A stretch of 20,851 nucleotides of DNA from Coriobacteriia bacterium. GTDB taxonomy: Bacteria > Actinomycetota > Coriobacteriia > Anaerosomatales > JAENZW01. The DNA lies in the NCBI GenBank assembly GCA_029858605.1, contig JAOUET010000011.1, positions 1 through 20,851 on the forward strand, read 5' to 3'. The notes under the pieces are model-generated. The model saw only the letters and a program-made list of their open reading frames with translations. It did not search any database and had not been told where the DNA came from. The first letter of the stretch is position 1; the number at the start of each line of letters is the position of its first letter. The position numbers and the translations under genes were made by a program. Shown here piece by piece: positions 13,048 to 20,681 of the stretch.

Positions 13048-13074
13048 CGTCCGGCGAGCCCCTCTCGCCGGGCG
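13048..13074 (+). other. hairpin between ssb and rpsR
   Basis: CCGGCGAG (13051-13058) and CTCGCCGG (13064-13071) pair perfectly with a CCCCT loop. Three more outer pairs (one G.U) give about 11 pairs. No T-run follows, and rpsR downstream belongs to the same cluster. So it is more likely an mRNA-processing, stability or regulatory stem than a full terminator. Confidence 0.5.
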
Positions 13075-13119
13075 GCCGCACGACCACGCGTCCGAGTACG
13101 ACGCGAGAGGAGGAATGAG

Positions 13120-13383
13120 ATGTCGGACTATTCGCGCAGACCGCGTCGCAAGTACTGCGCGTTCTGCAAGGACAAGGTCAAGCACATCGACTACAAGGAT
13201 GTCCAAGCGTTGCGCAGGTACATGACTGACCGAGGCAAGATCAAGCCCCGTCGCGTGACCGGCAACTGTGCTCAGCACCAGCACCAGCTGTCGATTGCCG
13301 TCAAGCGCGCCCGCGAGATGGCTCTCGTGCCCTACACGGTGCCGGTAGTAAGCGGCAGGATAGACAGAGGTAGGGGCAGATAG
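13120..13383 (+). CDS. rpsR: 30S ribosomal protein S18, zinc-binding type
   Basis: The 87-residue protein has the S18 core, IDYKDVQALRRYMTDRGKI followed by KPRRVTGNCAQHQ. It keeps the zinc-binding set C13-x2-C16 and C50-x2-H53, so it is the C+ (zinc-containing) form. Some bacteria also encode a C- paralogue for zinc limitation; none is present here. The ATG at 13120 follows GAGAGGAGG. It pairs with S6 on the 30S platform. The downstream membrane protein gene starts seven bases after its stop. Confidence 0.97.
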   Translation: MSDYSRRPRRKYCAFCKDKVKHIDYKDVQALRRYMTDRGKIKPRRVTGNCAQHQHQLSIAVKRAREMALVPYTVPVVSGRIDRGRGR

Positions 13384-13390
13384 CGCGCAC

Positions 13391-14371
13391 ATGAGCCCAC
13401 ACGATCGTGACATACGGCGCATCGCGGCACTCGGCGGAGCATGTGCGATCGGCTCTGTCTTGACGCCGATTCTGCCGCCGCTTGGACTCCCTGTGGTCGG
13501 AGCGTCTCTTGCGAGGCTCCGGTACCGCTTCGGGAGCAAGATCGCGGTTGCCGTGGCGATCGTTTCTGCGGCACTGGCGACGCTACTCTTGGGAGAAGCG
13601 TCGTTCGCCCGCTTGGCCGATGCGGTAACCGTCGTCGCTGCCGTCGTGCTGGCGCTCGTCTTGGCGCGGCGACTGGTTTCGATGAGTCCGGGACTTGCCG
13701 TCATCGAGGCAGTCGTTGTCATGACCATCGCCGTCTTTGGCGCGCAGGCCCTGGGGGCTTGGATGTCCGGGACTACCGTCGTCGCCGAGGCTCGGGCTGC
13801 AGCCGAAGCATCCGCCGCTCTCACGTTCTCCGTGTTCGGCGGTTCGTCCGTGGCGATTGCCGATTCCGATGTCGCGTCGCTGGCCGATTTCCTGTTCCGG
13901 GCCTGGCCCGCCGACTACCTATTCAACGCTGTCGTCTCGAGCATCCTCTTGGTCGTCGCGATAGGGTGGGTCGGGCATGCGTCCGGCGTGTCCGTGCGAC
14001 GTCTCCCGGCCCTGCCGAAGATCGATCTCGACCCGCGTATCCTGTGGTTCCCGGTGGGGGCCGTCGCGCTGATGATCGCAGGTCGGCTGGTCGCACAAGG
14101 CGAAGTGCTGGAGACTGCGGGACTGAACATCCTGTTGGCGACGCGGCCGCTGTTCCTCTGGCAAGGGCTAGGCGTTGTGGCCGGGCGCGCATCGAGTGCG
14201 GGCGTGAAGATGCCCGCGCGAGTCGTGCTGTACGCGTGTGTACTGATCCTCGACCTTCTCTTCCTCGCGACAAGCGTCGTGGGTCTGTTGGACATGCGAT
14301 TCAACTTCCGGCGGCTCGCGCGCGCGGACGACCCCAGCGGCCGTCCGCTGGAGCGAGAGTCCGGAATGTAG
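13391..14371 (+). CDS. DUF2232 (YybS-like) polytopic membrane protein
   Basis: The 326-residue protein has about eight hydrophobic segments across residues 10-295 and a short basic C-terminal tail. Its position between rpsR and rplI, its size and its topology match the DUF2232/YybS family found at this place in Bacillus and relatives. The family's role is not established; an energy-coupling-factor-like substrate-binding fold has been suggested for related proteins. The region around residues 120-160 is Ala/Ser-rich and may be a loop outside the membrane. The ATG lies seven bases after the rpsR stop and has only a weak ribosome site, so translation probably depends on coupling to rpsR. Confidence 0.8.
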   Translation: MSPHDRDIRRIAALGGACAIGSVLTPILPPLGLPVVGASLARLRYRFGSKIAVAVAIVSAALATLLLGEASFARLADAVTVVAAVVLALVLARRLVSMSPGLAVIEAVVVMTIAVFGAQALGAWMSGTTVVAEARAAAEASAALTFSVFGGSSVAIADSDVASLADFLFRAWPADYLFNAVVSSILLVVAIGWVGHASGVSVRRLPALPKIDLDPRILWFPVGAVALMIAGRLVAQGEVLETAGLNILLATRPLFLWQGLGVVAGRASSAGVKMPARVVLYACVLILDLLFLATSVVGLLDMRFNFRRLARADDPSGRPLERESGM

Positions 14372-14429
14372 GGAAAGTGCACGTAGTGGCCGGGCACACG
14401 AAGTCCGGCGAAAGCAAAGGGAGCAACCG

Positions 14430-15059
14430 ATGAAGGTCATTCTCCTGCAGGAAGTGAAGGGAAAGGGTGGCGAAGGCGACGTCGTCGACGTCGCTCGCGG
14501 CTTCGCCGTGAACTACCTATTCCCGCGCAAGATGGCCGTGGAGGCCACGAACGGGAACGTGAAGCAGCTCGAGCAGCGGAGACACAACATCCGGATGCGC
14601 GAGGAAGACCGGATAGCCGAAGCCGAGCGGATAGCCGAAGCGCTGGACGGCACGTCTGTGTCGATCACGGCGAAGGTGGGCGAAGAGGGCCGCCTGTACG
14701 GGTCCGTGACGTCCACGATGATCGAGGACGCGATCGAGCAAACACTCGATGTGAATGTGAACCGGCGCAAGATCGACGTGCACGGCCACATCAAGGAAGT
14801 CGGCGAGCACGAGGTCACCGTCCAGGTGTACCGGGATATCAAGGCCCAGGTGACCGTGAACGTGATCGGTGAAGGGGTGGAGCCGAACCCGCTTCTGGCT
14901 GAGGCTCTAGCGGAAGACTCCGTTGAGACCGCAGAGCCGAAGGCGGAAGCTGCCGACTCCGAAGAAGCGGAGGAGGCCCCCAGCACCGAGGAGGCTTCCG
15001 ACGAAACGGAAGTCGAGCAGCCGGGTGTCACCGACGACGAGGCGACATCAGGCGAGTAG
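14430..15059 (+). CDS. rplI: 50S ribosomal protein L9 with acidic C-terminal extension
   Basis: The 209-residue protein begins with the typical L9 N-domain, MKVILLQEVKGKGGEGDVV, and the signature VARGFAVNYLFPRKMA. The long connecting helix (about 40-75) and the C-domain (LYGSVTSTMI, then VEVHEV-type strands) follow to about residue 150. L9 normally ends near 148-150. The last 55-60 residues here are almost wholly Glu, Ala, Ser, Asp and Thr and look disordered. The ATG follows AAAGGGAG. L9 stabilises the L1 stalk base of the 50S subunit and affects reading-frame maintenance. It is the last gene before a strong terminator. Confidence 0.97.
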   Translation: MKVILLQEVKGKGGEGDVVDVARGFAVNYLFPRKMAVEATNGNVKQLEQRRHNIRMREEDRIAEAERIAEALDGTSVSITAKVGEEGRLYGSVTSTMIEDAIEQTLDVNVNRRKIDVHGHIKEVGEHEVTVQVYRDIKAQVTVNVIGEGVEPNPLLAEALAEDSVETAEPKAEAADSEEAEEAPSTEEASDETEVEQPGVTDDEATSGE

Positions 15060-15083
15060 CCGCAGGCTGGTTTCACGTCATGC

Positions 15084-15110
15084 GACGCGCCGTCCAGCGG
15101 GCGGCGCGTC
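15084..15110 (+). terminator. terminator of the rpsF-rplI operon
   Basis: GACGCGCCG (15084-15092) and CGGCGCGTC (15102-15110) pair perfectly, and inner T.G and CC/GG pairs extend the stem to about 12 pairs around AGC. TTGCTGTG follows, so the U-tract is short. It starts 25 bases after the rplI stop. Confidence 0.75.
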
Positions 15111-15137
15111 TTGCTGTGCGCAAACAAAGTCGCGAAT

Positions 15138-15165
15138 CTGTGGAAGATGCGGAAACCCATAGAAT
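15138..15165 (+). promoter_or_regulatory. candidate dnaB promoter
   Basis: CTGTGG (15138-15143) and TAGAAT (15160-15165, five of six consensus bases) are spaced by 16 bases. They lie between the rplI terminator and dnaB, giving a leader of about 130 bases. The -35 element overlaps the first DnaA-box-like sequence. Confidence 0.5.
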
Positions 15166-15199
15166 GAGCAGCTAGGAGGCGTTGCGCGACTGTGGATAC
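15139..15199 (-). promoter_or_regulatory. two DnaA-box-like sequences upstream of dnaB
   Basis: On the minus strand, TCTTCCACA (15147-15139) and GTATCCACA (15199-15191) each match eight of nine positions of TTWTNCACA. They are in the same orientation and their starts are 52 bases apart, close to five helical turns. They frame the dnaB promoter and leader. Single mismatches mean chance cannot be excluded. Confidence 0.4.
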
Positions 15200-15301
15200 C
15201 GACAAGCAGCCCGTTTGCATGTCAGTGCTTCGCGATACATTGGCAATGCGACACACGTCCCAGCGGACCGGCACTAGAGCGCAAGAGGAGAGAATACCCA
15301 C

Positions 15302-16687
15302 GTGGCAGACACGAGGACCAGGCCCGCCCTAGCTCCGGTGACCGACCTCGTCAACCGGAAGCCCCCGCACAACCTCGAAGCCGAGCAAGCGATTCTGGGA
15401 TCGATGTTCCTGTCCGCTGAGGCTGTCGAGAACACGCTGTCCAGCCTTCAACCCGAGGATTTCTACCGGCCGGCTCACGCTCGCATATACAGAGCCATAC
15501 GCCACCTCTACGATCGCAACGTGCCGATCGACCAGGTGAGCGTTGCAGATCGCCTCGAAGCCGCTGGCGAACTCGACCAGGCCGGAGGGAAGGCATACCT
15601 ACTCGATATCACCGGTGTCGTGCCCACGGCGGCCAATGCCCACAGGTACGCCGAGATCGTGAAGCGCATGTCGATGCTTCGGCAGCTGATCGGTGCCGCA
15701 ACCCATATCGTGGAGCTAGGCTACGAGGCCCCGGACGACTTGACCGAGGTCGTGGAAGAGGCCGAGAAGCGCATCTTCGATGTAACGAACCAAAGGGTCA
15801 CGAGCAACTTCACTCACATCCAGGAACTGCTCGGAACGGTGTTCGAGGAGCTCGAAGACCTGTTCGAGCATCAGAGACATGTCACCGGCGTTCCTACAGG
15901 TTTCGAGGACCTCGACAGGCTTCTCGCCGGACTCCATCGGGGCGATTTGATCATCCTTGCAGCGAGGCCGTCTGTGGGCAAGACGGCATTCGCCCTGAAC
16001 ATCGCAGTGAACGCCGCGAAGGCGGGCACATCGGTGGCCCTATTCAGCCTCGAGATGGCCTCCGATCAGCTCGTCCAGCGCGTCCTTTGTTCGGAGGCGC
16101 GGGTGAACTCGCAGGACATGCGGACGGGGTACGTCAAGGAGCAGGACTGGACGCCGATCTCCAAAGCGATGGCGCGCCTCGCGGAACTCGACGTCCACAT
16201 CGATGACACCTCGTCGATGTCGATTCTCGAGCTGAAGGCGAAGGCGCGACGCTTGCTCCGCGAGCGTCCCAACTCCATCGTGATCGTCGACTATCTGCAG
16301 CTGATGCAGCCGACCACGAGGCGCAGTGAGAATCGTCAGACTGAGATCGCCGAGATAAGCCGGGGCCTGAAAGCGCTTGCCAAGGATCTGAGCGTGCCCG
16401 TATTGGCTCTATCTCAGCTGTCACGTGCTGTGGAACAGAGGGCGGGCAAACGCCCGCAGCTCTCGGACCTCCGCGAGTCTGGCGCCATCGAACAGGATGC
16501 CGACGTCGTGATGTTCATCGACCGAAACACGGATCCGCGCGGAAGCGAGGACGAAGACGATCGGCCTCCGAGGGGCATCGCAGAAATCATCGTGGCGAAA
16601 CATCGCAACGGCCCCATCGGTTCGGCGAAGCTGGCCTTCGTGGACCGCTTCGCGAAGTTCGTCGATGCGGCGCGCGAGCCGATGTAG
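15302..16687 (+). CDS. dnaB: replicative DNA helicase DnaB
   Basis: The 461-residue protein has the DnaB N-terminal domain (PPHNLEAEQAILGSMF through about residue 120). A linker that binds primase and loader follows, then a RecA-like C-terminal motor. Walker A is ARPSVGKT (221-228) and Walker B is IVIVDYLQLM. ALSQLSRAVEQR and LRESGAIEQDADVVMFIDR, the usual arginine-finger and DNA-loop region, are also present. The GTG at 15302 has AGAGGAGAG upstream. No intein is present, although dnaB is a frequent intein site. It unwinds DNA as a hexamer at the replication fork. It is separated from rplI by a terminator and so is probably transcribed from its own promoter. It converges on the glutaredoxin gene with 14 bases between stops. 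Confidence 0.98.
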   Translation: MADTRTRPALAPVTDLVNRKPPHNLEAEQAILGSMFLSAEAVENTLSSLQPEDFYRPAHARIYRAIRHLYDRNVPIDQVSVADRLEAAGELDQAGGKAYLLDITGVVPTAANAHRYAEIVKRMSMLRQLIGAATHIVELGYEAPDDLTEVVEEAEKRIFDVTNQRVTSNFTHIQELLGTVFEELEDLFEHQRHVTGVPTGFEDLDRLLAGLHRGDLIILAARPSVGKTAFALNIAVNAAKAGTSVALFSLEMASDQLVQRVLCSEARVNSQDMRTGYVKEQDWTPISKAMARLAELDVHIDDTSSMSILELKAKARRLLRERPNSIVIVDYLQLMQPTTRRSENRQTEIAEISRGLKALAKDLSVPVLALSQLSRAVEQRAGKRPQLSDLRESGAIEQDADVVMFIDRNTDPRGSEDEDDRPPRGIAEIIVAKHRNGPIGSAKLAFVDRFAKFVDAAREPM

Positions 16688-16701
16688 TCTTCGAGTCGCG
16701 C

Positions 16702-16956
16702 CTAGGACTTGGGCTTGAGATGGTAGAGCCGTTGAAACTCCGCCTCGTCCCAGCCGACCATCGCTCTTGAACCGATCTCGAGCACGGGCACCCCGTACTG
16801 CCCCGTCATCAGCGCCATGCGTTGTCGCGCCTGGGCGTCGTGGATTATGTCGACCTCGACGTACTCGATGTCGTTGTCTTCGAGATATGCTTTGGCGACT
16901 TTGCACCACTTGCAGGCCTGCGTAGTGAAGAGGGTGACGCGCTTGGGGTTCGCCAT
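16702..16956 (-). CDS. glutaredoxin-like thioltransferase
   Basis: The 84-residue protein has a thioredoxin-fold redox motif C15-K-W-C18 after strand VTLFTT. The cis-proline motif is GVPV (55-58, Pro57), with a later VGWDEAEF segment typical of the NrdH/YruB-type short glutaredoxins. It would reduce disulfides of a partner protein such as ribonucleotide reductase or a peroxidase; the partner is not visible here. GAGGAGG lies just before the ATG at 16956. It is divergent from the FAD-dependent dehydrogenase gene across a 171-base region. That region holds no promoter I can support; GATAAT at 17021-17026 is the best -10-like match but has no -35. Confidence 0.92.
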   Translation of the reverse strand: MANPKRVTLFTTQACKWCKVAKAYLEDNDIEYVEVDIIHDAQARQRMALMTGQYGVPVLEIGSRAMVGWDEAEFQRLYHLKPKS

Positions 16957-17127
16957 CAGCGCCTCCTCTCACTACTATGGTCGCCGAGAGGGTAGTCGCG
17001 CGGCAAGGGCGGCGCGGGAAGATAATGGATAGGCGGCCCGAACACACAGGAAGCACGTCACGGCAGATTCGGGGGTCCCGCGCGCGCTACCCGGCACCGG
17101 ACGCGTCACCGAAAGACGGGAGCGACT

Positions 17128-18510
17128 GTGAGCGAACGCTATGACGTGGTGGTCGTGGGAGCTGGACCCGCGGGCATCTTCGCGGCTCTCGAGTATGCGC
17201 GAGCGCAGGCCGGTCGGATAGCGATCTTCGAGAAGGGACACGAGATAGCGAAGCGCCGGTGCCCGGCACGCGAGACGGCCTGCGCCAGCTGCCGATCGTG
17301 CGACGTCATGTCGGGCTGGGGCGGCGCCGGAGCATTCTCAGACGGCAAGCTCACGCTGTCGGGAGAGGTAGGCGGTTGGCTCGGCGAGTTCGTCGGCCAC
17401 GACGAACTGGATAGGCTGATCGAGGATGCCGACGAGCTCTGGCTGAAGTTCGGGGCCGATGAGACCGTTCACGGCCCAGACCCCGACACTGCCGCGCGTC
17501 TCCAGCGTCAGGCCTCGCTTGCGGACATGCAGCTCGTACCCATGCGCATCCGTCACCTGGGAACGGACCGCTCCCCGGCAGTACTCAGCGCGATGCGGGC
17601 TCACCTCGAAGGCTTGGGCGTGGAGATACGCACTGACACCGCAGTCGGGAGAATCCGGGCGCACGGCGGTCACGTGGAAGGCGTCGAACTGACAGACGGC
17701 ACGTTCTTGCGAGCGAACGCGGTGGTCGCTGCTCCCGGGCGAGAGGGAGCCGAATGGCTTGCCGCGCAGGCTGCCGAGCTGGGCATCGGGCTGGCCAACA
17801 ACGCCGTGGACATCGGCGTTCGGGTCGAGGTCCCGGCTGCGGTAATGGAGCCGCTCACGGATCCACTCTACGAGGCCAAACTGCTGTACTACTCAAGGGC
17901 GTTCGGTGACAGGGTTCGAACGTTCTGCATGAACCCCTACGGCGAGGTCACGACGGAATCGTACGGCGATGTGGTCACTGTCAACGGGCATTCGTATGCC
18001 GAGGACAAGACCGAGTACACGAACTTCGCGGTTCTAGTGAGCCAGAGCTTTACGCGCACGTTCAGGGAGCCGATAGCCTACGGGCGCTCGATAGCGCGCC
18101 TCGCGAATCTACTTGGTGAAGGAATCATCGTCCAGCGTCTGGGGGATTTGAGGGTCGGCAGACGCTCCACGCCGGCACGCATCCAGCAGTCGGTTGTCAA
18201 GCCGACGATGTCTCACGCGACTCCGGGGGATCTCGCATGCGTGATTCCGTATCGGCACTTGACCGACATCCTGGAGTTTCTGGACGCGATGGATCCTCTC
18301 GCTCCCGGCGTGGCTTCTCCCGGGACGCTTCTCTACGGCGTCGAGGTCAAGTTCTACTCCTCGCGCATCGAGGTCGACCAGAATCTCATGACCCAGGTCG
18401 CCGGCTTGTATGCGATCGGGGATGGTGCGGGAGTGACCAGAGGGCTCATACAGTCGAGCGCCAGCGGCCTGGTTGCGGCAAGATCGCTGCTCAGCGATCG
18501 GAGCCGCTAG
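17128..18510 (+). CDS. FAD-dependent dehydrogenase of the COG2509 type
   Basis: The 460-residue flavoprotein starts at a GTG preceded by GGGAG. The N-terminal dinucleotide-binding motif is VVVVGAGPAGIF (G11-x-G13-x-x-G16), with Glu35 at the end of the second strand. Next comes a cysteine-rich segment, C45, C52, C55 and C58 (the last three as C-x2-C-x2-C), running into SGWGGAGAFSDGKL. This is the hallmark of the COG2509 uncharacterised dehydrogenases. C-terminal GLYAIGDGAGVTRGLIQSS is the second FAD-binding motif. Substrate is unknown; the family is soluble. The cysteines could bind an iron-sulfur cluster or act in thiol chemistry, but this is not established. Its stop overlaps the ABC ATPase stop by four bases, tail to tail. 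Confidence 0.9.
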   Translation: MSERYDVVVVGAGPAGIFAALEYARAQAGRIAIFEKGHEIAKRRCPARETACASCRSCDVMSGWGGAGAFSDGKLTLSGEVGGWLGEFVGHDELDRLIEDADELWLKFGADETVHGPDPDTAARLQRQASLADMQLVPMRIRHLGTDRSPAVLSAMRAHLEGLGVEIRTDTAVGRIRAHGGHVEGVELTDGTFLRANAVVAAPGREGAEWLAAQAAELGIGLANNAVDIGVRVEVPAAVMEPLTDPLYEAKLLYYSRAFGDRVRTFCMNPYGEVTTESYGDVVTVNGHSYAEDKTEYTNFAVLVSQSFTRTFREPIAYGRSIARLANLLGEGIIVQRLGDLRVGRRSTPARIQQSVVKPTMSHATPGDLACVIPYRHLTDILEFLDAMDPLAPGVASPGTLLYGVEVKFYSSRIEVDQNLMTQVAGLYAIGDGAGVTRGLIQSSASGLVAARSLLSDRSR

Positions 18511-19550
18511 AGCGGTTGGTCGGAAGACTGAGGGCTGTCGCCCGAGCCCGGACCCCCCGCATCTTCGGCCGAACTCGTCTCCTCGGCGGTTACCAGGTGC
18601 ACGAAGACGTCCTCCACCGTCGGCGCGACCCGCTCGATTCGCAGCACCTTGAAGCCGGCAGGCTCGAGAACCTCTCGAATGGCCTCGGCACCGGCAAGCG
18701 CACGGCCGACGTTGACGTGGAGCGCGGTACCGCTGGCGTACACCTCCACGAACGCATGCGAGGAGTCAAGCACCTCCAGGGCTCTCTCGGGGTCGTCCAC
18801 CTCGACCTCGAGGATGGAGTCTGGCATCTGCTGCTGCTTGATCTGGGCGGGCGTGCCGATTGCGGCGAGTCGGCCTCGGTAGATGAAGGCGAGCCGATTG
18901 CAGTGAGCGGCTTCGTCCATGTAGTGAGTTGTCACGAAGAGCGTGACGCCATTTGCGGCCAGGTCGTAAAGCAGATCCCAGAAATGACGGCGCGCAGTAG
19001 GATCGACACCCGACGTGGGCTCGTCCAGGAAGATGAGATCGGGCTCGTGGATCGTTGCGCATCCTAGCGCGAGGCGCTGCTTCCACCCCACCGACAGGTT
19101 CGCGGTGAGCTCCTTCTCTCGGCCGACAAGATCGGCCATCTCCAGAATGTACGCACGGCGCTGGGCGAACGCATCCTCGTCAAGGCCGTAGACTCCCGCG
19201 TAGAATCGCAGGTTCTCGTCGACGGTCAGGTCTTGGAAGAGGGAGAACTTCTGGCTCATGTACCCGATGTGGCGCCGTATCTCCTCGGGTTCGCGCACGA
19301 CATCGGTTCCGAGGATCGTCGCCGTGCCCTCGGTGGGTACTATCACGCCGCACAGCATGCGGATGGTTGTGGTCTTGCCGCTTCCGTTGGGGCCGAGGAA
19401 GCCGAAGATCTCGCCTCGCCGCACGTCGAAGTCGATAGCGTCCACGGCGGTGAAGTCGCCGAAGCGCTTCGTGAGTCCGAGAACCGAGACCGCAACGTCC
19501 TCGTCGGACACGGTCGCCTCTTCGGCGGGTTTCTTCCTCAGTAGTGCCAT
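18507..19550 (-). CDS. ABC-2 exporter ATP-binding protein
   Basis: The 347-residue ATPase has Walker A GPNGSGKTTT (53-62), a Q-loop at Gln100 and the signature LSVGWKQRLALG (152-163). Walker B is LIFLDEPTSGVDP (172-184) and the H-loop is His209. The signature is the GWKQR variant seen in ABC-2 exporters of the YbhF/DrrA type rather than LSGGQ. A C-terminal domain of about 110 residues and an acidic Ser/Gly-rich tail follow. The ATG at 19550 lies nine bases after the upstream permease stop, and its ribosome site AAGGG overlaps that stop. With the two permeases it would form an exporter; substrates of such systems include drugs, lipids and ions, and the specific one is not predictable here. Confidence 0.95.
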   Translation of the reverse strand: MALLRKKPAEEATVSDEDVAVSVLGLTKRFGDFTAVDAIDFDVRRGEIFGFLGPNGSGKTTTIRMLCGVIVPTEGTATILGTDVVREPEEIRRHIGYMSQKFSLFQDLTVDENLRFYAGVYGLDEDAFAQRRAYILEMADLVGREKELTANLSVGWKQRLALGCATIHEPDLIFLDEPTSGVDPTARRHFWDLLYDLAANGVTLFVTTHYMDEAAHCNRLAFIYRGRLAAIGTPAQIKQQQMPDSILEVEVDDPERALEVLDSSHAFVEVYASGTALHVNVGRALAGAEAIREVLEPAGFKVLRIERVAPTVEDVFVHLVTAEETSSAEDAGGPGSGDSPQSSDQPL

Positions 19551-19559
19551 CGTGACCCT

Positions 19560-20681
19560 TCAGTCCGAGAGACGCTTGTGGAAGCGCGAGAGAGCGAGGC
19601 CGAATACGACGACCGAGAACGCTGCCATCGCCGCGAATTGCGGCCAGAGTGCCTCGAAGCCCGCGCCCTTCATCCAGTTCGAGCGGAGAATGACGAGAAT
19701 GTAGCGAAGGGGGATCGCGTAGGTCAGCGGCTGGATGGTCTCCGGCATCGATTCGATTGGGAAGATGTAGCCCGACAGAACCATCGTCGGGATCATGATG
19801 AACATGGTCGCCTGCTGCGCCTGATGACGCGTTCGCGAGACCATGGACACGAAGATCCCCTGTCCGATGGCCGTGAACAAGAAGAGGAAGAGGCCAAGCC
19901 CCACGACAAGCACGCTCCCATTGAACGGCACTCGGAACCAGTACGCGCCGATCACCATCGCCACGGTCACCTGAATGGCGGCGACCACCACGTACGGCGC
20001 TATCTTGCCGACAAGGTACTCGGCCCGGGTGATGGGGGTGACGAACATCTGCTCCAGCGTCCCGCGTTCTCGCTCCCGCACGACCGCCTGGCCCATGATT
20101 GCGGTGATCGACAGCATCAGGATGAGGGCCGCGAGTCCAGGGATCATGGCGTTCACACTGCGCAGGGACGGATTGAAGAGCACCCGCACCCGCGCGTCTA
20201 TCGTCGCGGTGTCGGGGTCGAATCCCAGATCTTCCAGCCGCTTCGCGTTCAGATCGCCGAGGATCTGCTGCGCATATCCCGAGGCGACCGACGCGGTCTT
20301 GCTGTCGGAGCCGTCCACGACGATTGCCACGGCTACTTGCTCGTTGCGCTCGAGGTCTGCTTCGAGACCGGGCGGGATGAGTACGGCGACCTGAACGCGA
20401 TTGCCGTCCATCAGCGGTTGAACGGCGTCTTCCGACAGAGGTCGCTCCTCGATGATGAAGTAGCCGGAGTTCTCGAAGGCGTCGGCGATGCTGCGAGAGG
20501 TCTCCGTGCGGTCCTGGTCCACGATCGCGGTCGGGAGGTTGCGCACGTCGGAGCCGACCACGTATCCGAACATGATCAGGTAGAGCATCGGCATGATGAA
20601 CAGCAACGGCAGAAGGAGCCGGTCCCTCCTGAGCTGGAGGAACTCCTTCCACATGAGCAATCTGACGCGCTTCATCCGCAC
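19560..20681 (-). CDS. ABC-2 family transporter permease
   Basis: The 373-residue permease has one N-terminal transmembrane helix (about 23-42). A large extracytoplasmic domain of about 130 residues follows (VVGSDVRNLPTAIVDQD onwards). A block of five helices (about 175-365) then contains the ABC-2 signature RERERGTLEQMFVTPITRAEYLVGK. This is the YhhJ/YbhR-like architecture. The GTG at 20681 has GAGGAGG nine bases upstream; the ATG six bases further in (20675) is the alternative start. The GTG abuts the stop of the preceding permease gene. The C-terminus (RYILVILRSNWMKGAGF) is clearly related to that of the neighbour, so the two permeases are paralogues and probably form a heterodimer. Confidence 0.93.
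   Translation of the reverse strand: MRMKRVRLLMWKEFLQLRRDRLLLPLLFIMPMLYLIMFGYVVGSDVRNLPTAIVDQDRTETSRSIADAFENSGYFIIEERPLSEDAVQPLMDGNRVQVAVLIPPGLEADLERNEQVAVAIVVDGSDSKTASVASGYAQQILGDLNAKRLEDLGFDPDTATIDARVRVLFNPSLRSVNAMIPGLAALILMLSITAIMGQAVVRERERGTLEQMFVTPITRAEYLVGKIAPYVVVAAIQVTVAMVIGAYWFRVPFNGSVLVVGLGLFLFLFTAIGQGIFVSMVSRTRHQAQQATMFIMIPTMVLSGYIFPIESMPETIQPLTYAIPLRYILVILRSNWMKGAGFEALWPQFAAMAAFSVVVFGLALSRFHKRLSD

Noticed and set aside
15302..16687. Possible intein in dnaB
   Set aside because: The helicase motifs are contiguous at normal spacing and the length (461 residues) is that of an uninterrupted DnaB.
17021..17026. GATAAT as the -10 of the FAD-dehydrogenase promoter
   Set aside because: No -35-like hexamer at 16-18 bases upstream; not enough to call a promoter.
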